Origin: Amycolatopsis mongoliensis
Lineage (GTDB): Bacteria > Actinomycetota > Actinomycetes > Mycobacteriales > Pseudonocardiaceae
NCBI RefSeq assembly: GCF_030285665.1
Contig: NZ_CP127295.1
Span: forward strand, 1,860,001-1,924,000
Length of the DNA: 64,000 nucleotides
Reading direction: 5' to 3'
Made by a program: the position numbers and the translations under genes. Every line of letters begins with the position of its first letter. Position 1 is the first letter of the stretch. Below are positions 15,851 through 24,635 of this stretch, one piece after another. The notes beneath the pieces are model-generated. The model was given only the letters and a program-made list of their open reading frames with translations. It was not told the origin of the DNA and searched no databases.

Positions 15851-17518
15851 TCAGCGGCCGACGAGCAGCAAGGCCGCCGGCGACACCGTCACCACCAAGC
15901 CGACCAGCACCGCCAGCACCGTCGTCTGCAGGTCCTCGGCCCGGCGGATCTTCCGCACGATCCAGACCAGCGCGACCACCACCAGCAGCGCCGCCACCAG
16001 GGCGGCCGCGGGGATGTTCACCCACAGCCAGTTGAAGCCCAGCCACACGGCCGCGCCGCCGACGACGCCCATCGCCAGCTGGCCGGCCAGCGCCAGCCAC
16101 GCCTTGCCCGGCGACGTCGCGGGCTCCGGCTCCGCGATCGGCTCGGCGGCGTCGTCGTACTCGTCGTCCTCGTAGCCTTCGCCCTGCTCGTAGCCGTAGT
16201 CGTCGTGCTCGAAGTCCGGGCCGTCGGCCGGGTAGCCGTCGGCGAACTCGCGCTCGTAGGGCTCGAGGTCGTCCGGGATCGGCGCCCGCGAGGCGCGGTC
16301 GCCGGGCGCGAACGGCATCGGCGGCGGGTACGTGCCGGTCGGCGGGCCGGCGTCGTAGGCGGCCTGGTAGCCGCTGCTCTCCGGCGCGAAGCCCTCGGGC
16401 TCGAAGTCGTCGTCGGGGTAGCCGTCGTCCGGGGTGTCGGTGGGCACCACCGGCATGACGCCGATCTCGGTGTCCTCCAGCTGCTCCTTCTGCCGGCGCT
16501 TGCGCCAGTTGGCGAGCCCGCCCGGCGGCGCCGGCTCGGGCGCGTCGGGCTTGCTCTTCCCCGGCGCCGGCACGGGTGGCGGCTGCTCGCCGGCCACCGC
16601 GTCGAACTGCTCGGTGTACGCCTCCTGCTGCGGCTGCGGACGGCGCGCCGGGCCGCGGCGCGGGCGGCCGGGTGCGGCCGGCGGTGTCGCGAACGTGCCG
16701 CTGGCCATCGGGGGCGGCGGGACGTCGACGTCGGCGTCCGGCGTGCCGTTGAGGCCGTCGAGCCGGGCCGACAGCGGTCCGCCGGACGGCGGCGGCGTCG
16801 GCAGCTGCTGCGACGGCTGCGGCGGCGGGGTCGGCAGCTGCTGGGAAGGCTGCGGGGGCGGCCGGCGCCGGACCGGCGGGACGGCCCCGCGGGTCTCCTC
16901 GGCCGCGGGCGGCGGCGGGGCCGGCAGCTGCTGCGACGGCTGCGGAGGCGGCGGCTGACGCCGGGGCGCGCGCGGCGGTACGGGCAGCTGCGCCGACTCC
17001 TGGGGGCCCGCGAACTGGCCGGACTCCTGCGGCGGCCGCGCCGGCGGGCCGGCGAACTGCCCGGACTCCTGGGGCGGCCGGGCGTACTGGCCCGACTGCT
17101 GCGGCGGCGCCGGGGGGCGCTGGTACTGGCCGGACTCGGCGCCGCCGGGGGCGGGCCGGGCCGGAGGCGGCGGGACCGGCCGCGGCAGCGGCTGGGAATC
17201 CTGCGGGACCGCGCGGGGTGCGGGCGGCGGCGGAGACGGCGGTTCGGCGCGGCGCCGGCCGGCGGGCCGGTTCGGCGGCGGGGGCGTGCCCTCGCCGGCG
17301 ACCCGGTCGATGATCGCCTGCGGGCCGGTGTCGGTCACCCCCGGGCGCCGGTGGGAGCCGGTCGCGCCGGGCGGGGTCTCCGGGGTGCCGGGCTCGTCGT
17401 CGTCCTCGGCCGCGCGCCGCCGGCGACGGCGGCTGCCGCCGTCGACCTGGGCACCGTGCTGGGCGAGCAGCTCAGCCACGGTCTTCTGCGGCTGGTCGCC
17501 TCCGGTCTGGTCCGTCAT
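15851..17518 (-). CDS. Proline-rich membrane protein, Rv0497-like
   Basis: A 555-residue protein. It starts MTDQTGGDQPQKTVAELLAQ with a basic RRRRRR patch, followed by about 300 residues of Pro/Gln-rich repeats (variants of PPQESGQFAGP and PQPSQQLPTPPP). An acidic linker follows (about 385-455). The C-terminal ~95 residues have three hydrophobic membrane segments (AWLALAGQLAMGVVGGAAVW, IPAAALVAALLVVVALVWIV, TVLAVLVGLVVTVSPAALLL). M. tuberculosis Rv0497 has the same membrane end and neighbours. The cytoplasmic part looks like an interaction scaffold; the function is unknown. Upstream in-frame codons exist, but ATG 17518 begins the conserved N-terminus. Confidence 0.8.
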   Translation of the reverse strand: MTDQTGGDQPQKTVAELLAQHGAQVDGGSRRRRRRAAEDDDEPGTPETPPGATGSHRRPGVTDTGPQAIIDRVAGEGTPPPPNRPAGRRRAEPPSPPPPAPRAVPQDSQPLPRPVPPPPARPAPGGAESGQYQRPPAPPQQSGQYARPPQESGQFAGPPARPPQESGQFAGPQESAQLPVPPRAPRRQPPPPQPSQQLPAPPPPAAEETRGAVPPVRRRPPPQPSQQLPTPPPQPSQQLPTPPPSGGPLSARLDGLNGTPDADVDVPPPPMASGTFATPPAAPGRPRRGPARRPQPQQEAYTEQFDAVAGEQPPPVPAPGKSKPDAPEPAPPGGLANWRKRRQKEQLEDTEIGVMPVVPTDTPDDGYPDDDFEPEGFAPESSGYQAAYDAGPPTGTYPPPMPFAPGDRASRAPIPDDLEPYEREFADGYPADGPDFEHDDYGYEQGEGYEDDEYDDAAEPIAEPEPATSPGKAWLALAGQLAMGVVGGAAVWLGFNWLWVNIPAAALVAALLVVVALVWIVRKIRRAEDLQTTVLAVLVGLVVTVSPAALLLVGR

Positions 17519-17675
17519 ACCTGGTAGTCCCCTGCGCGCTCCGGGTTCTCGGCTCTCGGCGAAGCGGTGTCCGACGGCACGCCGGCGGCGCCGCGCGCGC
17601 TGTACGCCGACCTCTGCATGTCCGTCACCTCTCCACCGTGCCCGTTTACCTTCCGGGAAGTCCAACCGCGTGCTT

Positions 17676-18659
17676 TCACCGGTCCTCCTGTGCGCCGAAA
17701 CGCGCCACGAGGGCGGCTCCAGTTTCATCCGCGCCGTTGGAATGGTCCAGCCGCCGCAGGATGACACCTTCTCGCAGAGCCCACGGGCAGATCTCGAGTT
17801 CCGGCAAACCGAGCGCCCGCATCGTGGCCTGCGCGACGAGCGCGCCCGCCACCAGCTGGTGCGACCGGCTCGAGCTGACGCCCTCGAGCTGCGCGAGATC
17901 GGCCGACGGCATCCGCGAGATGAAGGCCAGGAGCTGGCGCAATGCGGTGTCCGTGAGCGTACGTCGCACGCGCGGGCCCGCCGCCGAGGGGGCGGCGCCG
18001 GTCAGCCGGGCGAGGGACCGGAACGTCTTCGACGTGGCGACGACCCGGTCGGGTTCACCCCATTTGGTGACCTTCCGGGCGAGCTCGGTGAGCTGGTCGT
18101 CGAGCCACGCCGACGTCGCGACGAGTTCCGAGCGCGTCGGCGGGTCGTGCTTGAAGCGGGTGCGCGTGGTGCGGCCGGCGCCCAGCGGCAGCGACTCGGC
18201 GAGGACGGGCTCTTCGTCACGGCCCATCGCGATCTCCAGCGAGCCGCCGCCGATGTCGAGCACGAGCAGCTGGCCGGCCGACCAGCCGTACCACCGGCGG
18301 ACGGCGAGGAAGGTCAGCCGGGCTTCGTCGACGCCGGACAGGACCTGCAGCTCGACGCCGGTCCGGTCGGCCACGCGGGCCAGCACCTTGGCGGAGTTCT
18401 TCGCTTCGCGGACCGCGGACGTGGCGAACGCCATGACCTCTTCGCAGCCGAGGCGGGCGGCGGCTTCCTTCGCGGACTCGACCGCGGTCACCAGGTCGTC
18501 GGCGCCGGCCTTGGCGAGCTCGCCGCCGGGGGTGATCTGCTCGGCCAGCCGGAGCACGGACTTTTCGGAATGCATCGGCGTCGGGTGGGCGCCACGGTGG
18601 GCGTCGACCACGAGCAGGTGGACGGTGTTGGAACCGACGTCGAGTACCCCTAGGCGCAC
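17676..18659 (-). CDS. ppx: Ppx/GppA exopolyphosphatase family protein
   Basis: A 327-residue ASKHA phosphatase, predicted to hydrolyse polyphosphate or pppGpp. The phosphate 1 loop is LGVLDVGSNTVHLLVVD, followed by FATSAVREAKNS, and the phosphate 2 loop is LVLDIGGGSLEIAMG. The short length matches actinobacterial Ppx1 (M. tuberculosis Rv0496) rather than the longer GppA proteins. It lies just downstream of regX3-senX3 on the same strand, consistent with a phosphate-related neighbourhood. Start ATG 18659. Confidence 0.93.
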   Translation of the reverse strand: MRLGVLDVGSNTVHLLVVDAHRGAHPTPMHSEKSVLRLAEQITPGGELAKAGADDLVTAVESAKEAAARLGCEEVMAFATSAVREAKNSAKVLARVADRTGVELQVLSGVDEARLTFLAVRRWYGWSAGQLLVLDIGGGSLEIAMGRDEEPVLAESLPLGAGRTTRTRFKHDPPTRSELVATSAWLDDQLTELARKVTKWGEPDRVVATSKTFRSLARLTGAAPSAAGPRVRRTLTDTALRQLLAFISRMPSADLAQLEGVSSSRSHQLVAGALVAQATMRALGLPELEICPWALREGVILRRLDHSNGADETGAALVARFGAQEDR

Positions 18660-18772
18660 GGGGGTCCAGGGTACCGGGCCCAGCGCCAGGTCTCGAACAT
18701 GTAACCAACAACACTCGGTGCGGTACCGCCCCGGCGCGCCTCCACCGGAAGCGGTACCACCACGAAAAGGAC

Positions 18773-19462
18773 TTACGTCTCGAACTTGTACCCGAGGCCC
18801 CGAACGGTCACGAGGTGCCGCGGCGAGCCCGGGTCCGGCTCGATCTTCGACCGCAGCCGCTTCACGTGGACGTCCAGCGTCTTCGTGTCACCGACGTAGT
18901 CCGCGCCCCACACCCGGTCGATCAGCTGGCCGCGCGTCAGCACCCGGCCGACGTTGCGGAGCAGGTACTCCAGCAGGTCGAACTCCTTGAGCGGCAGCGA
19001 CACCTCGGCGCCGTCCACCGTCACCACGTGGCGCTCGACGTCCATCCGGACCGGGCCCGCCGACAGCACCAGCGGGGCCAGCTCGCCGTCCGAGCCCGGC
19101 TCGCCGCCGCGGCGCAGCACCGCGCGGACCCGCGCGATCAGCTCGCGCGCCGAGTACGGCTTCGTCACGTAGTCGTCCGCACCCAGTTCCAGGCCGACGA
19201 CCTTGTCGATCTCGCTGTCGCGCGCCGTCACCATGATCACCGGCACGGCCGAACGCTGGCGCAGCTGCTTGCAGACGTCCGTGCCGCTCATGCCCGGCAG
19301 CATCAGGTCGAGCAGCACGATGTCGGCGCCGTTGCGGTCGAACTCCTCCAGCGCGGCCTGGCCGGTGCCGGCCACGGCCGCGGTGAACCCTTCCTTGCGC
19401 AGCAGGAAGGCGAGGGGGTCGGCGAACGACTCCTCGTCCTCGACGATGAGAACCCTGGTCAC
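18773..19462 (-). CDS. regX3: Two-component response regulator RegX3/PhoP (OmpR family)
   Basis: A 229-residue regulator. The receiver domain has the acidic pocket VEDEE, the phospho-accepting Asp in VLLDLMLPGMSG, and Lys in VTKPYSARELI. The C-terminal winged helix contains LPLKEFDLLEYLLRN, QLIDRVWG and TLDVHVKRLRSKIE. GTG 19462 overlaps the senX3 stop by 4 nt, so synthesis is coupled. In actinobacteria this pair responds to phosphate limitation and controls the pho regulon. It is followed by ppx and lies near gpm, as in M. tuberculosis. Confidence 0.95.
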   Translation of the reverse strand: MTRVLIVEDEESFADPLAFLLRKEGFTAAVAGTGQAALEEFDRNGADIVLLDLMLPGMSGTDVCKQLRQRSAVPVIMVTARDSEIDKVVGLELGADDYVTKPYSARELIARVRAVLRRGGEPGSDGELAPLVLSAGPVRMDVERHVVTVDGAEVSLPLKEFDLLEYLLRNVGRVLTRGQLIDRVWGADYVGDTKTLDVHVKRLRSKIEPDPGSPRHLVTVRGLGYKFET

Positions 19463-20706
19463 AGGTTTCCTCCATGATCTGGGCTGTCCTGCCCGGTAAC
19501 CACGAGCCTCGGGGTGCGCTCGGGGGTCTTCTCCTGCCGTGGTGCCGGCGAGGTCTTGGCGACGGCCGTCCGGCCGGCGTCGGGGGCCGGGTCCGGACGG
19601 ACGTGCGCGGGGATGCGCAGCGTGAACGTCGAGCCGGTGCCGGGGCGGCTCCACAGCCCGACCGACCCGCCGTGGTTGGCCGCGACGTGCTTGACGATCG
19701 CCAGGCCCAGCCCGGTGCCGCCGGTGGCGCGCGAGCGGGCCTTGTCGGCGCGGTAGAAGCGCTCGAACACGCGCTGCTGCTCGTCCTCGGCGATGCCGAT
19801 GCCGCGGTCGGTGACGGCGATTTCGACCATCCCGTCCGCGAGCCGGCGCGAGATCGACACGGGGCTGCCGGCCGGCGAGTACGCGACGGCGTTCTCCAGC
19901 AGGTTCGACAGCGCGGTGACCAGCAGCGTCCGGTCGCCCTCGATGAGCAGGCCGCTGGGCGTGTCGGTGGTGATCCGGATGTCGGCCGACTCGGCCGAGA
20001 GCGTCGTCCGGCCGAGCGATTCGCGGACGACCGCGTCGACCTCGACGACGTTCAGGTCCGGCAGCCGCTCGGCGCCCTGCAGCCGCGAAAGCGCGATCAG
20101 CTCGGTGACGAGCTGGCCGAGCCGGGTGGACTCGCGGAGGATCTTGCCGCCGAAGCGGCGTACCTCCTCGACGTCCTCGGCGGCGTCGAGCACGGCCTCG
20201 GTGAGCAGCGCGATCGCGCCGACCGGGGTCTTGAGCTCGTGGCTGACGTTGGCGACGAAGTCGCGGCGCACAGCCTCCAGCCGGATGGCCTCGGAGTGGT
20301 CGACGGCCTCGACGACGGTGAAGCCGTCGCCGAGCGGCCGGACCTGGCCGAGCACCGCCTCCGGCTGGCGGCCGCGCGCTTCGAGCGGCGAAAGGTCGAT
20401 CTCCATCGGCTCGTCGGTCTCGACTACCTGCTCGGCCGCCTTGCGGGCCCGCGGGTCTGCCTGGTTGACCTTCACCAGGCCCAGCTCGTAGGCGCGCGGG
20501 TTGTGCAGCACCATGTCGCCGAACTTGTTGAGCACGACGACACCGTTGTGGGACGACCGGACCAGCCGTTCGAGGAGCTCCGCGACGGTCGGGCCCGGCG
20601 GCCGGGCCTCTTCGTGCCGGGTCCGCGCCCGCGCGACGAGGTAGCCGACCACCGCACCGGCCACCAGAGCTCCGATGGCCAGTGCGAGTGAAACAGGCGT
20701 GGTCAC
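19459..20706 (-). CDS. senX3: Two-component sensor histidine kinase SenX3
   Basis: A 415-residue kinase with one N-terminal membrane segment (VSLALAIGALVAGAVVGYLVA), a PAS-like domain (LVRSSHNGVVVLNKFGDMVLHNP), the HisKA motif FVANVSHELKTPVGA with the phosphorylated His, and an HATPase domain: N box LENAVAYSPAG, G1 DRGIGIAED, F box RFYR and G2 GTGLGLAIVKHV. A ~50-residue Pro-rich tail follows. In relatives it is controlled by the Pst/PhoU phosphate system. The 4-nt overlap with regX3 shows an operon. ATG 20706 is the start. Confidence 0.95.
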   Translation of the reverse strand: MTTPVSLALAIGALVAGAVVGYLVARARTRHEEARPPGPTVAELLERLVRSSHNGVVVLNKFGDMVLHNPRAYELGLVKVNQADPRARKAAEQVVETDEPMEIDLSPLEARGRQPEAVLGQVRPLGDGFTVVEAVDHSEAIRLEAVRRDFVANVSHELKTPVGAIALLTEAVLDAAEDVEEVRRFGGKILRESTRLGQLVTELIALSRLQGAERLPDLNVVEVDAVVRESLGRTTLSAESADIRITTDTPSGLLIEGDRTLLVTALSNLLENAVAYSPAGSPVSISRRLADGMVEIAVTDRGIGIAEDEQQRVFERFYRADKARSRATGGTGLGLAIVKHVAANHGGSVGLWSRPGTGSTFTLRIPAHVRPDPAPDAGRTAVAKTSPAPRQEKTPERTPRLVVTGQDSPDHGGNL

Positions 20707-20851
20707 AGGCCGATCGTAAGCTGTGATGTGGCCCTTCGGCCTAGCGTTGTCCGCCTTGTCGTGAGCACCGCGACACCTGGGGAGGACATGTTCGCCCGGG
20801 CGTCAGCCCACGTTCACCCGATCGATTCCCCGGCGAGACATTCCGGGTGAA

Positions 20852-21721
20852 TCACCCCTCGCCGTCGAGGGTCTTCAGATCGTCGGCCGTGAGCTCCAGG
20901 GCCGCCGCGGCGACGTTCTGCTCGAGGTGCGCGACGTCGCCGGTGCCCGGGATGGCGAGCACGTGCGGTCCTTGGTGGAGGGTCCAGGCGAGCCGCACCT
21001 GGGCCGGGGTGGCGTCGTGCCGGCGCGCGACCTCGGCGACGCGCGCGTCCTCGCCCGTCCCGCTCGCGACGGCGAAGAACGGCACGAAGGCGATCCCCCG
21101 CTCGGCGCACATCCGGACGATCTCGTCGTCCTCACGGCGCGCGGTGAGGCCGTACTGGTTCTGGACGCAGACGACCGGCGCGATCTCGAGGGCTTCGGAG
21201 AGGTGCTCCGGGGCGACGTTGGAGATGCCGAGCTCGCGGATCATGCCCTTCTCGCGCAGGTCGGCGAGCACGCCGAAGCCTTCGGCGAGGGAGCCGGTGC
21301 CACGGTCGAGGCTCTGGCCGATCCGGTAGTTGGCGACGTCGAGGTGGTCGAGGCCCAGCTCGCGAAGGTTCTCTTCGACCTGGTTTCGCAGCTGGTCCGG
21401 CCGGGCGGTGTAGAAAGCGCCGGTGAAGTCGCGGCCCGGCCCGACCTTGGTGGTGATCGTGAGGTCGTCGTACGGCGCCAGGGCCCGGTTGATCAGCTCG
21501 TTCGCCGAGCGCGGGCCGGCGAAGTAGAACGCGGCGGTGTCGATGTGGTTCACGCCGAGCTCGACGGCGCGGCGGAGCACGGCGATCGACGTCTCGCGGG
21601 CCCGGATGCCGCCGTCCGAAGTGGACATCAGGCGCATGGCGCCGTACCCGAGCCGGTTGACTTCGAAGGAGCCGAGTTTCCAGGTGCCCGCCGCGGCGGC
21701 GGGAGAGGTGTTCGTGGTCAT
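20852..21721 (-). CDS. Aldo/keto reductase
   Basis: A 289-residue NADPH-dependent AKR. LGYGAMRLM and NHIDTAAFY contain the substrate-barrel start and the catalytic Asp/Tyr region; TTKVGPGRD supplies Lys; IRELGISN and VQNQYGLTARREDDEI follow the family order, and AIPGTGDVAHLEQNVAAA binds the cofactor. ATG 21721 gives MTTNTSPAAAAG; a longer open frame upstream is not needed. It is divergent from a regulator gene starting 66 nt away, which probably controls it. Substrate unknown. Confidence 0.9.
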   Translation of the reverse strand: MTTNTSPAAAAGTWKLGSFEVNRLGYGAMRLMSTSDGGIRARETSIAVLRRAVELGVNHIDTAAFYFAGPRSANELINRALAPYDDLTITTKVGPGRDFTGAFYTARPDQLRNQVEENLRELGLDHLDVANYRIGQSLDRGTGSLAEGFGVLADLREKGMIRELGISNVAPEHLSEALEIAPVVCVQNQYGLTARREDDEIVRMCAERGIAFVPFFAVASGTGEDARVAEVARRHDATPAQVRLAWTLHQGPHVLAIPGTGDVAHLEQNVAAAALELTADDLKTLDGEG

Positions 21722-21787
21722 GGCTCCAGCCTCGCGACGTGGCCCGATCGCCGCCGGGAATGGCATTTAGCTGCCAGACTGGAATAC

Positions 21788-22426
21788 GTGGAGAGAGTCA
21801 GTGACGTCGTCGTGGTGCGGGGCGAGGCCGAGCTGTTCGAGCGGACGGCCCACCTGTTCGCGGCCGCGACGGAGGTTTCGTGCGCGGCCCGCGACCTGCA
21901 CACGTGGTCGGTGGCGCACCCGACGGCGCCCGAGCGGGAGCAGGCCGTGCGCGACACGAACGTGCGCAAGATGTACCTGCCGGGCGTCCTGTTCGACCCG
22001 GCGCTGGCGGACCACCTGCGGTTCATGGCCACGCACGGCGCGCGGATCCGGATCACCGAGCGCGAGATCAACGAGACGATCCTGCTGGACCGGCGGATCG
22101 CGATCGTGGCGGGCGACAACGTCGGCGGCGTCCGCAGCTACACCGTGATCAGCAGCCCGGAGCTGGTCCAGGGCATCCAGTCGCTGTTCGAAGCGGCTTG
22201 GCACGGCGCCACCGACCTGGAGTCCTACCAGGCCCGGTTCACCGAGCTGGGCGCCCGCGAGATCCTCGAGCAGCTCGCGTCGGGGTGCAAGGACGAGACG
22301 GCGGCGCGCACCCTCGGCGTCGGCCTGCGGACCTACCGGCGGCGGGTGGCGGAGCTGATGGAGCTCCTCGGCGCGTCGTCCCGCTTCCAGGCGGGGGCGA
22401 GGGCCCGCGAGGCCGGGTTGCTGTGA
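21788..22426 (+). CDS. LuxR-type HTH regulator with TrmB-like sensor part
   Basis: A 212-residue protein. The N-terminal ~140 residues resemble the PLD-like effector fold of TrmB/helix-turn-helix regulators (ELFERTAHLFAAATEVSCAARDL... DRRIAIVAGDNVGGVRSYTVISSPELVQGIQSLFEAAW). The C-terminal ~60 residues are a LuxR/GerE-type HTH: REILEQLASGCKDETAARTL, then GVGLRTYRRRVAELMELLGA. GTG 21788 was chosen (VERVSDVVVVRG). A short inverted repeat TGGCA-N6-TGCCA (21761-21776) lies between it and the divergent aldo/keto reductase and may be its operator. The TGA overlaps the next GTG by 4 nt. Confidence 0.78.
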   Translation: MERVSDVVVVRGEAELFERTAHLFAAATEVSCAARDLHTWSVAHPTAPEREQAVRDTNVRKMYLPGVLFDPALADHLRFMATHGARIRITEREINETILLDRRIAIVAGDNVGGVRSYTVISSPELVQGIQSLFEAAWHGATDLESYQARFTELGAREILEQLASGCKDETAARTLGVGLRTYRRRVAELMELLGASSRFQAGARAREAGLL

Positions 22427-23301
22427 AGCGAGCGCTGCTGGCGCTGGTCCTGGTGACGTCGGCGTGTTCCTCGTCGGTGCCGGGCACGGCCAAGCCGCTC
22501 ACCGGCAACCTCGCGGTGATCAACGCCCCCGGCACGGCCGCCGCGCTCGACGGCGTGAAGACGGCGGCCGAGGCGGTCTTCAGCTACGACTCCGCGAACC
22601 CGGCGGCGTTCGACCAGGCCGTCGCGGCGAACGTCACCGGGGCCGCGAAACAGCAGCTCACGACGTTGTTCGACGCGGTCAGGAAGAGCCCGCAGCCGGT
22701 CCACCTGACCACGCGCGTGATCCGGAGCGCGGCGCTCGAGCTGACCGGCGACCGGGTCCGGGAGCTGGCCGTGCTGGAGCAGGTCAACGGGACCTCGAAG
22801 GGCTTGGCGACGGCCGCGCTCACCGCGCAGAAGGCGGGCGGGCGCTGGCTGCTCTCCGACCTCGCGGTGAACCCGGCACAGCCGCCGCCGGCGCCGCACC
22901 CGGACGACGGCAGCCTCGCGGGCCTGCGCGATTCGGCACTGGCCGGGGCGCGGGCGGTCGCGGGTGCGCTGTTCACGACCGACAGCGGAGACCCGGAAGG
23001 CTCGTACGCGCGGGCCGAAGCGGTCGTCGCCGACCCGCTGCTGAGCGACTACCGGACGAAGAAGTCCACCTACGTCGAGGCGATCCGCAGGAGCGGCACG
23101 AAGGTCGCCCTCGGGCCGGACCCGATGGCCGGGGTGACCGCGCTCGACGGCGGGAAGGCGGCCGTCGTGTTCTTCACGACGCTGAAGGTGACCGACCCGG
23201 CGGGCGCCGTGACCGATCGGCCCTTCACGACGGAATTCGACCTGATCCGCGAAGGCACCACCTGGAAGGCGACCGCGGTCCGCACGGTCACCGGGTCCTG
23301 A
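22423..23301 (+). CDS. Secreted protein with lipobox-like signal
   Basis: A 292-residue protein starting VKRALLALVLVTSACSSSVPG. This is a short signal peptide ending in TSAC, a slightly atypical lipobox. The body has two similar halves of Ala-rich alpha/beta sequence (EAVFSYDSANPAAFDQAV..., GALFTTDSGDPEGSYARAEAV...), suggesting a duplicated domain of the Mce-associated/NTF2-like kind. Its GTG overlaps the regulator stop (GTGA), so it is translated as an operon with it. No enzymatic motif is visible. Function unknown; a cell-surface role is inferred. Confidence 0.72.
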   Translation: MKRALLALVLVTSACSSSVPGTAKPLTGNLAVINAPGTAAALDGVKTAAEAVFSYDSANPAAFDQAVAANVTGAAKQQLTTLFDAVRKSPQPVHLTTRVIRSAALELTGDRVRELAVLEQVNGTSKGLATAALTAQKAGGRWLLSDLAVNPAQPPPAPHPDDGSLAGLRDSALAGARAVAGALFTTDSGDPEGSYARAEAVVADPLLSDYRTKKSTYVEAIRRSGTKVALGPDPMAGVTALDGGKAAVVFFTTLKVTDPAGAVTDRPFTTEFDLIREGTTWKATAVRTVTGS

Positions 23302-23304
23302 AAG

Positions 23305-23355
23305 CCGTGAATGGCACATCGAGGGACTTGAAGTCCCTCGATGTGCCATTCACGG
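23305..23355. terminator. Perfect 25-bp-arm palindrome between convergent genes (family F)
   Basis: Bases 23305-23329 are the exact reverse complement of 23331-23355, with one base between them. It begins 3 nt after the lipoprotein stop and ends 7 nt before the gpm stop, so it can serve both converging transcripts. There is no U-tract. The GTGAATG...CATTCAC ends resemble family B. Confidence 0.82.
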
Positions 23356-23362
23356 ACTTGCG

Positions 23363-24112
23363 TCAGCGGCCCTGGTTCGCCACCGCGGCGGCGGCTTCCT
23401 TGGCGGCCTCGGGGTCGAGGTACTCGCCGCCCGCCTTGACCGGCTTCAGGTCGGCCGTGAGGTCGTAGCGCAGCGGGATGCCGGTCGGGATGTTCAGGCC
23501 GGCGATGTCCGCGTCGGAGATCCCGTCGAGGTGCTTCACCAGCGCACGCAGCGAGTTGCCGTGCGCGGCGACCAGCACGGTCTTGCCCGCGCGCAGGTCG
23601 GGCACGATCTCGGACTCCCAGTACGGCAGCAGCCGCTCGACGACGTCCTTGAGGCACTCGGTCAGCGGCGCGTCGTCGCCGAGGTTCGCGTAGCGGGGGT
23701 CGCCCGCCTGGCTCCACTCGTCCTTCGGGTCGATCGCCGGCGGCGGGGTGTCGTAGGAGCGGCGCCAGAGCATGAACTGCTCCTCGCCGAACTCGTCGAG
23801 GGTCTGCTTCTTGTTCTTGCCCTGCAGCGCGCCGTAGTGGCGCTCGTTGAGGCGCCAGTCGCGCTTCACCGGGATCCAGTGCCGGTCGGCGGCGTCCAGC
23901 GCGATGTTCGCGGTGGAGATCGCGCGCCGCAGCAGCGAGGTGTGCACCACGTCCGGCAGCAGGCCGGCGTCGGCCAGCAGCTGCCCGCCCTGCCGCGCTT
24001 CGCCCTCGCCCTGCTCCGACAGCGGTACGTCCACCCAGCCGGTGAACAGGTTTTCCGCGTTCCACGTGCTCTGCCCGTGCCGCAGCAGCACCAACGTCCC
24101 AATCTCGGCCAT
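23363..24112 (-). CDS. gpmA: 2,3-bisphosphoglycerate-dependent phosphoglycerate mutase
   Basis: Interconverts 3- and 2-phosphoglycerate in glycolysis. [10 protein letters not shown] contains the phosphorylated His with the RHG motif. [32 protein letters not shown] sequence (here [17 protein letters not shown]) and [17 protein letters not shown] are signature dPGM segments. The 249-residue length is normal. ATG 24112 ([10 protein letters not shown]) is the start; upstream in-frame codons lack support. Its place near senX3-regX3 and mshA matches mycobacteria. Confidence 0.97.
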   Translation of the reverse strand: MAEIGTLVLLRHGQSTWNAENLFTGWVDVPLSEQGEGEARQGGQLLADAGLLPDVVHTSLLRRAISTANIALDAADRHWIPVKRDWRLNERHYGALQGKNKKQTLDEFGEEQFMLWRRSYDTPPPAIDPKDEWSQAGDPRYANLGDDAPLTECLKDVVERLLPYWESEIVPDLRAGKTVLVAAHGNSLRALVKHLDGISDADIAGLNIPTGIPLRYDLTADLKPVKAGGEYLDPEAAKEAAAAVANQGR

Positions 24113-24172
24113 GGTGGACAGCCTGCCAGAGCGGACCAGTCCGCCCACCGGTGACCTCGGCCTACACAGAGT

Positions 24173-24192
24173 GTGTTACCTCCGAGTAACAC
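24173..24192. promoter_or_regulatory. Operator-like inverted repeat upstream of gpmA
   Basis: GTGTTAC, 6 nt, GTAACAC: perfect 7-bp arms, 61 nt upstream of the gpmA start. The GTTAC/GTAAC half-sites are reminiscent of MtrA-type response-regulator sites, but the regulator is a guess. Confidence 0.5.
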
Positions 24193-24307
24193 CTTCACTC
24201 TTGCACAAGTCCAAGTGCCAACAACGCGCAAAATCCTGGCAACGGACTGCGCACCGTTATCGCCACCGACTAAATTCACTCGAACGGACTAGTCAGTAGT
24301 CTTGTGA

Positions 24308-24439
24308 TTACAGGTCGAGATCTGACAGGTTGACGTACGTCCCGAGCGGCCGGATTCCACGCACTCCCCGGCCGGTTTCGGGCTTCGACCGCGGCTCGTC
24401 TCCCCCTGCCGAGCCGCGGCCCGCCGGCCCCGTTGGCAT
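24308..24439 (-). CDS. Possible 43-residue small protein
   Basis: ATG 24439 preceded by GAGGGGG opens a 43-codon frame that ends RPLGTYVNLSDLDL and then TAA. Third-position GC is high, but so is the surrounding DNA. The last 15 residues look more protein-like than the rest. No family is recognised. It could be a leader or modified peptide, or chance. It lies upstream of the gpmA promoter on the same strand. Confidence 0.25.
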   Translation of the reverse strand: MPTGPAGRGSAGGDEPRSKPETGRGVRGIRPLGTYVNLSDLDL

Positions 24440-24557
24440 CCCCCTCGTCACCGGGTCCTGATCGGCGGGAACTTCAGCGGGGCGGCTCGAGATCGCGACT
24501 CCCCCCTCCCTCGAGCCGTCCCGCCTGTTCCGCTCACACCCCGCAGCACCGCCCAAA

Positions 24558-24612
24558 TGACGTGAATGACTCATTCACGTCATCGGACGAGGTGAATGAG
24601 TCATTCACGTCA
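24558..24612. repeat. Palindromic element family B, copy 2
   Basis: Perfect 21-nt arms (24558-24578 and 24592-24612) around a 13-nt spacer. The arm core GTGAATGACTCATTCAC is identical to copy 1, and the spacers differ by one base. It lies 24 nt past the 3' end of the DUF4349 gene. Confidence 0.88.
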
Positions 24613-24635
24613 CCCGCAGCCGCACTGGCGCCCGC

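Larger units (their letters stand above)
24113..24635. other. Intergenic region before gpmA
   Basis: About 520 nt between gpmA (minus, starting at 24112) and the DUF4349 gene end (24636). From left to right it holds an operator-like inverted repeat (24173-24192), an AT-richer stretch (about 24175-24310) likely to be the gpmA promoter, a possible 43-codon minus-strand ORF (24308-24439), a GC-rich segment with nothing recognised, and palindrome B copy 2 (24558-24612). Confidence 0.6.

Noticed and set aside
15789..16175. ORFs starting MSHSRH... at palindrome B copies (also 24308-24574, 24596-24973, 58913-59602)
   Set aside because: The shared N-terminus comes from reading through the palindromic repeat GTGAATGA...; the downstream parts are unrelated out-of-frame sequence.
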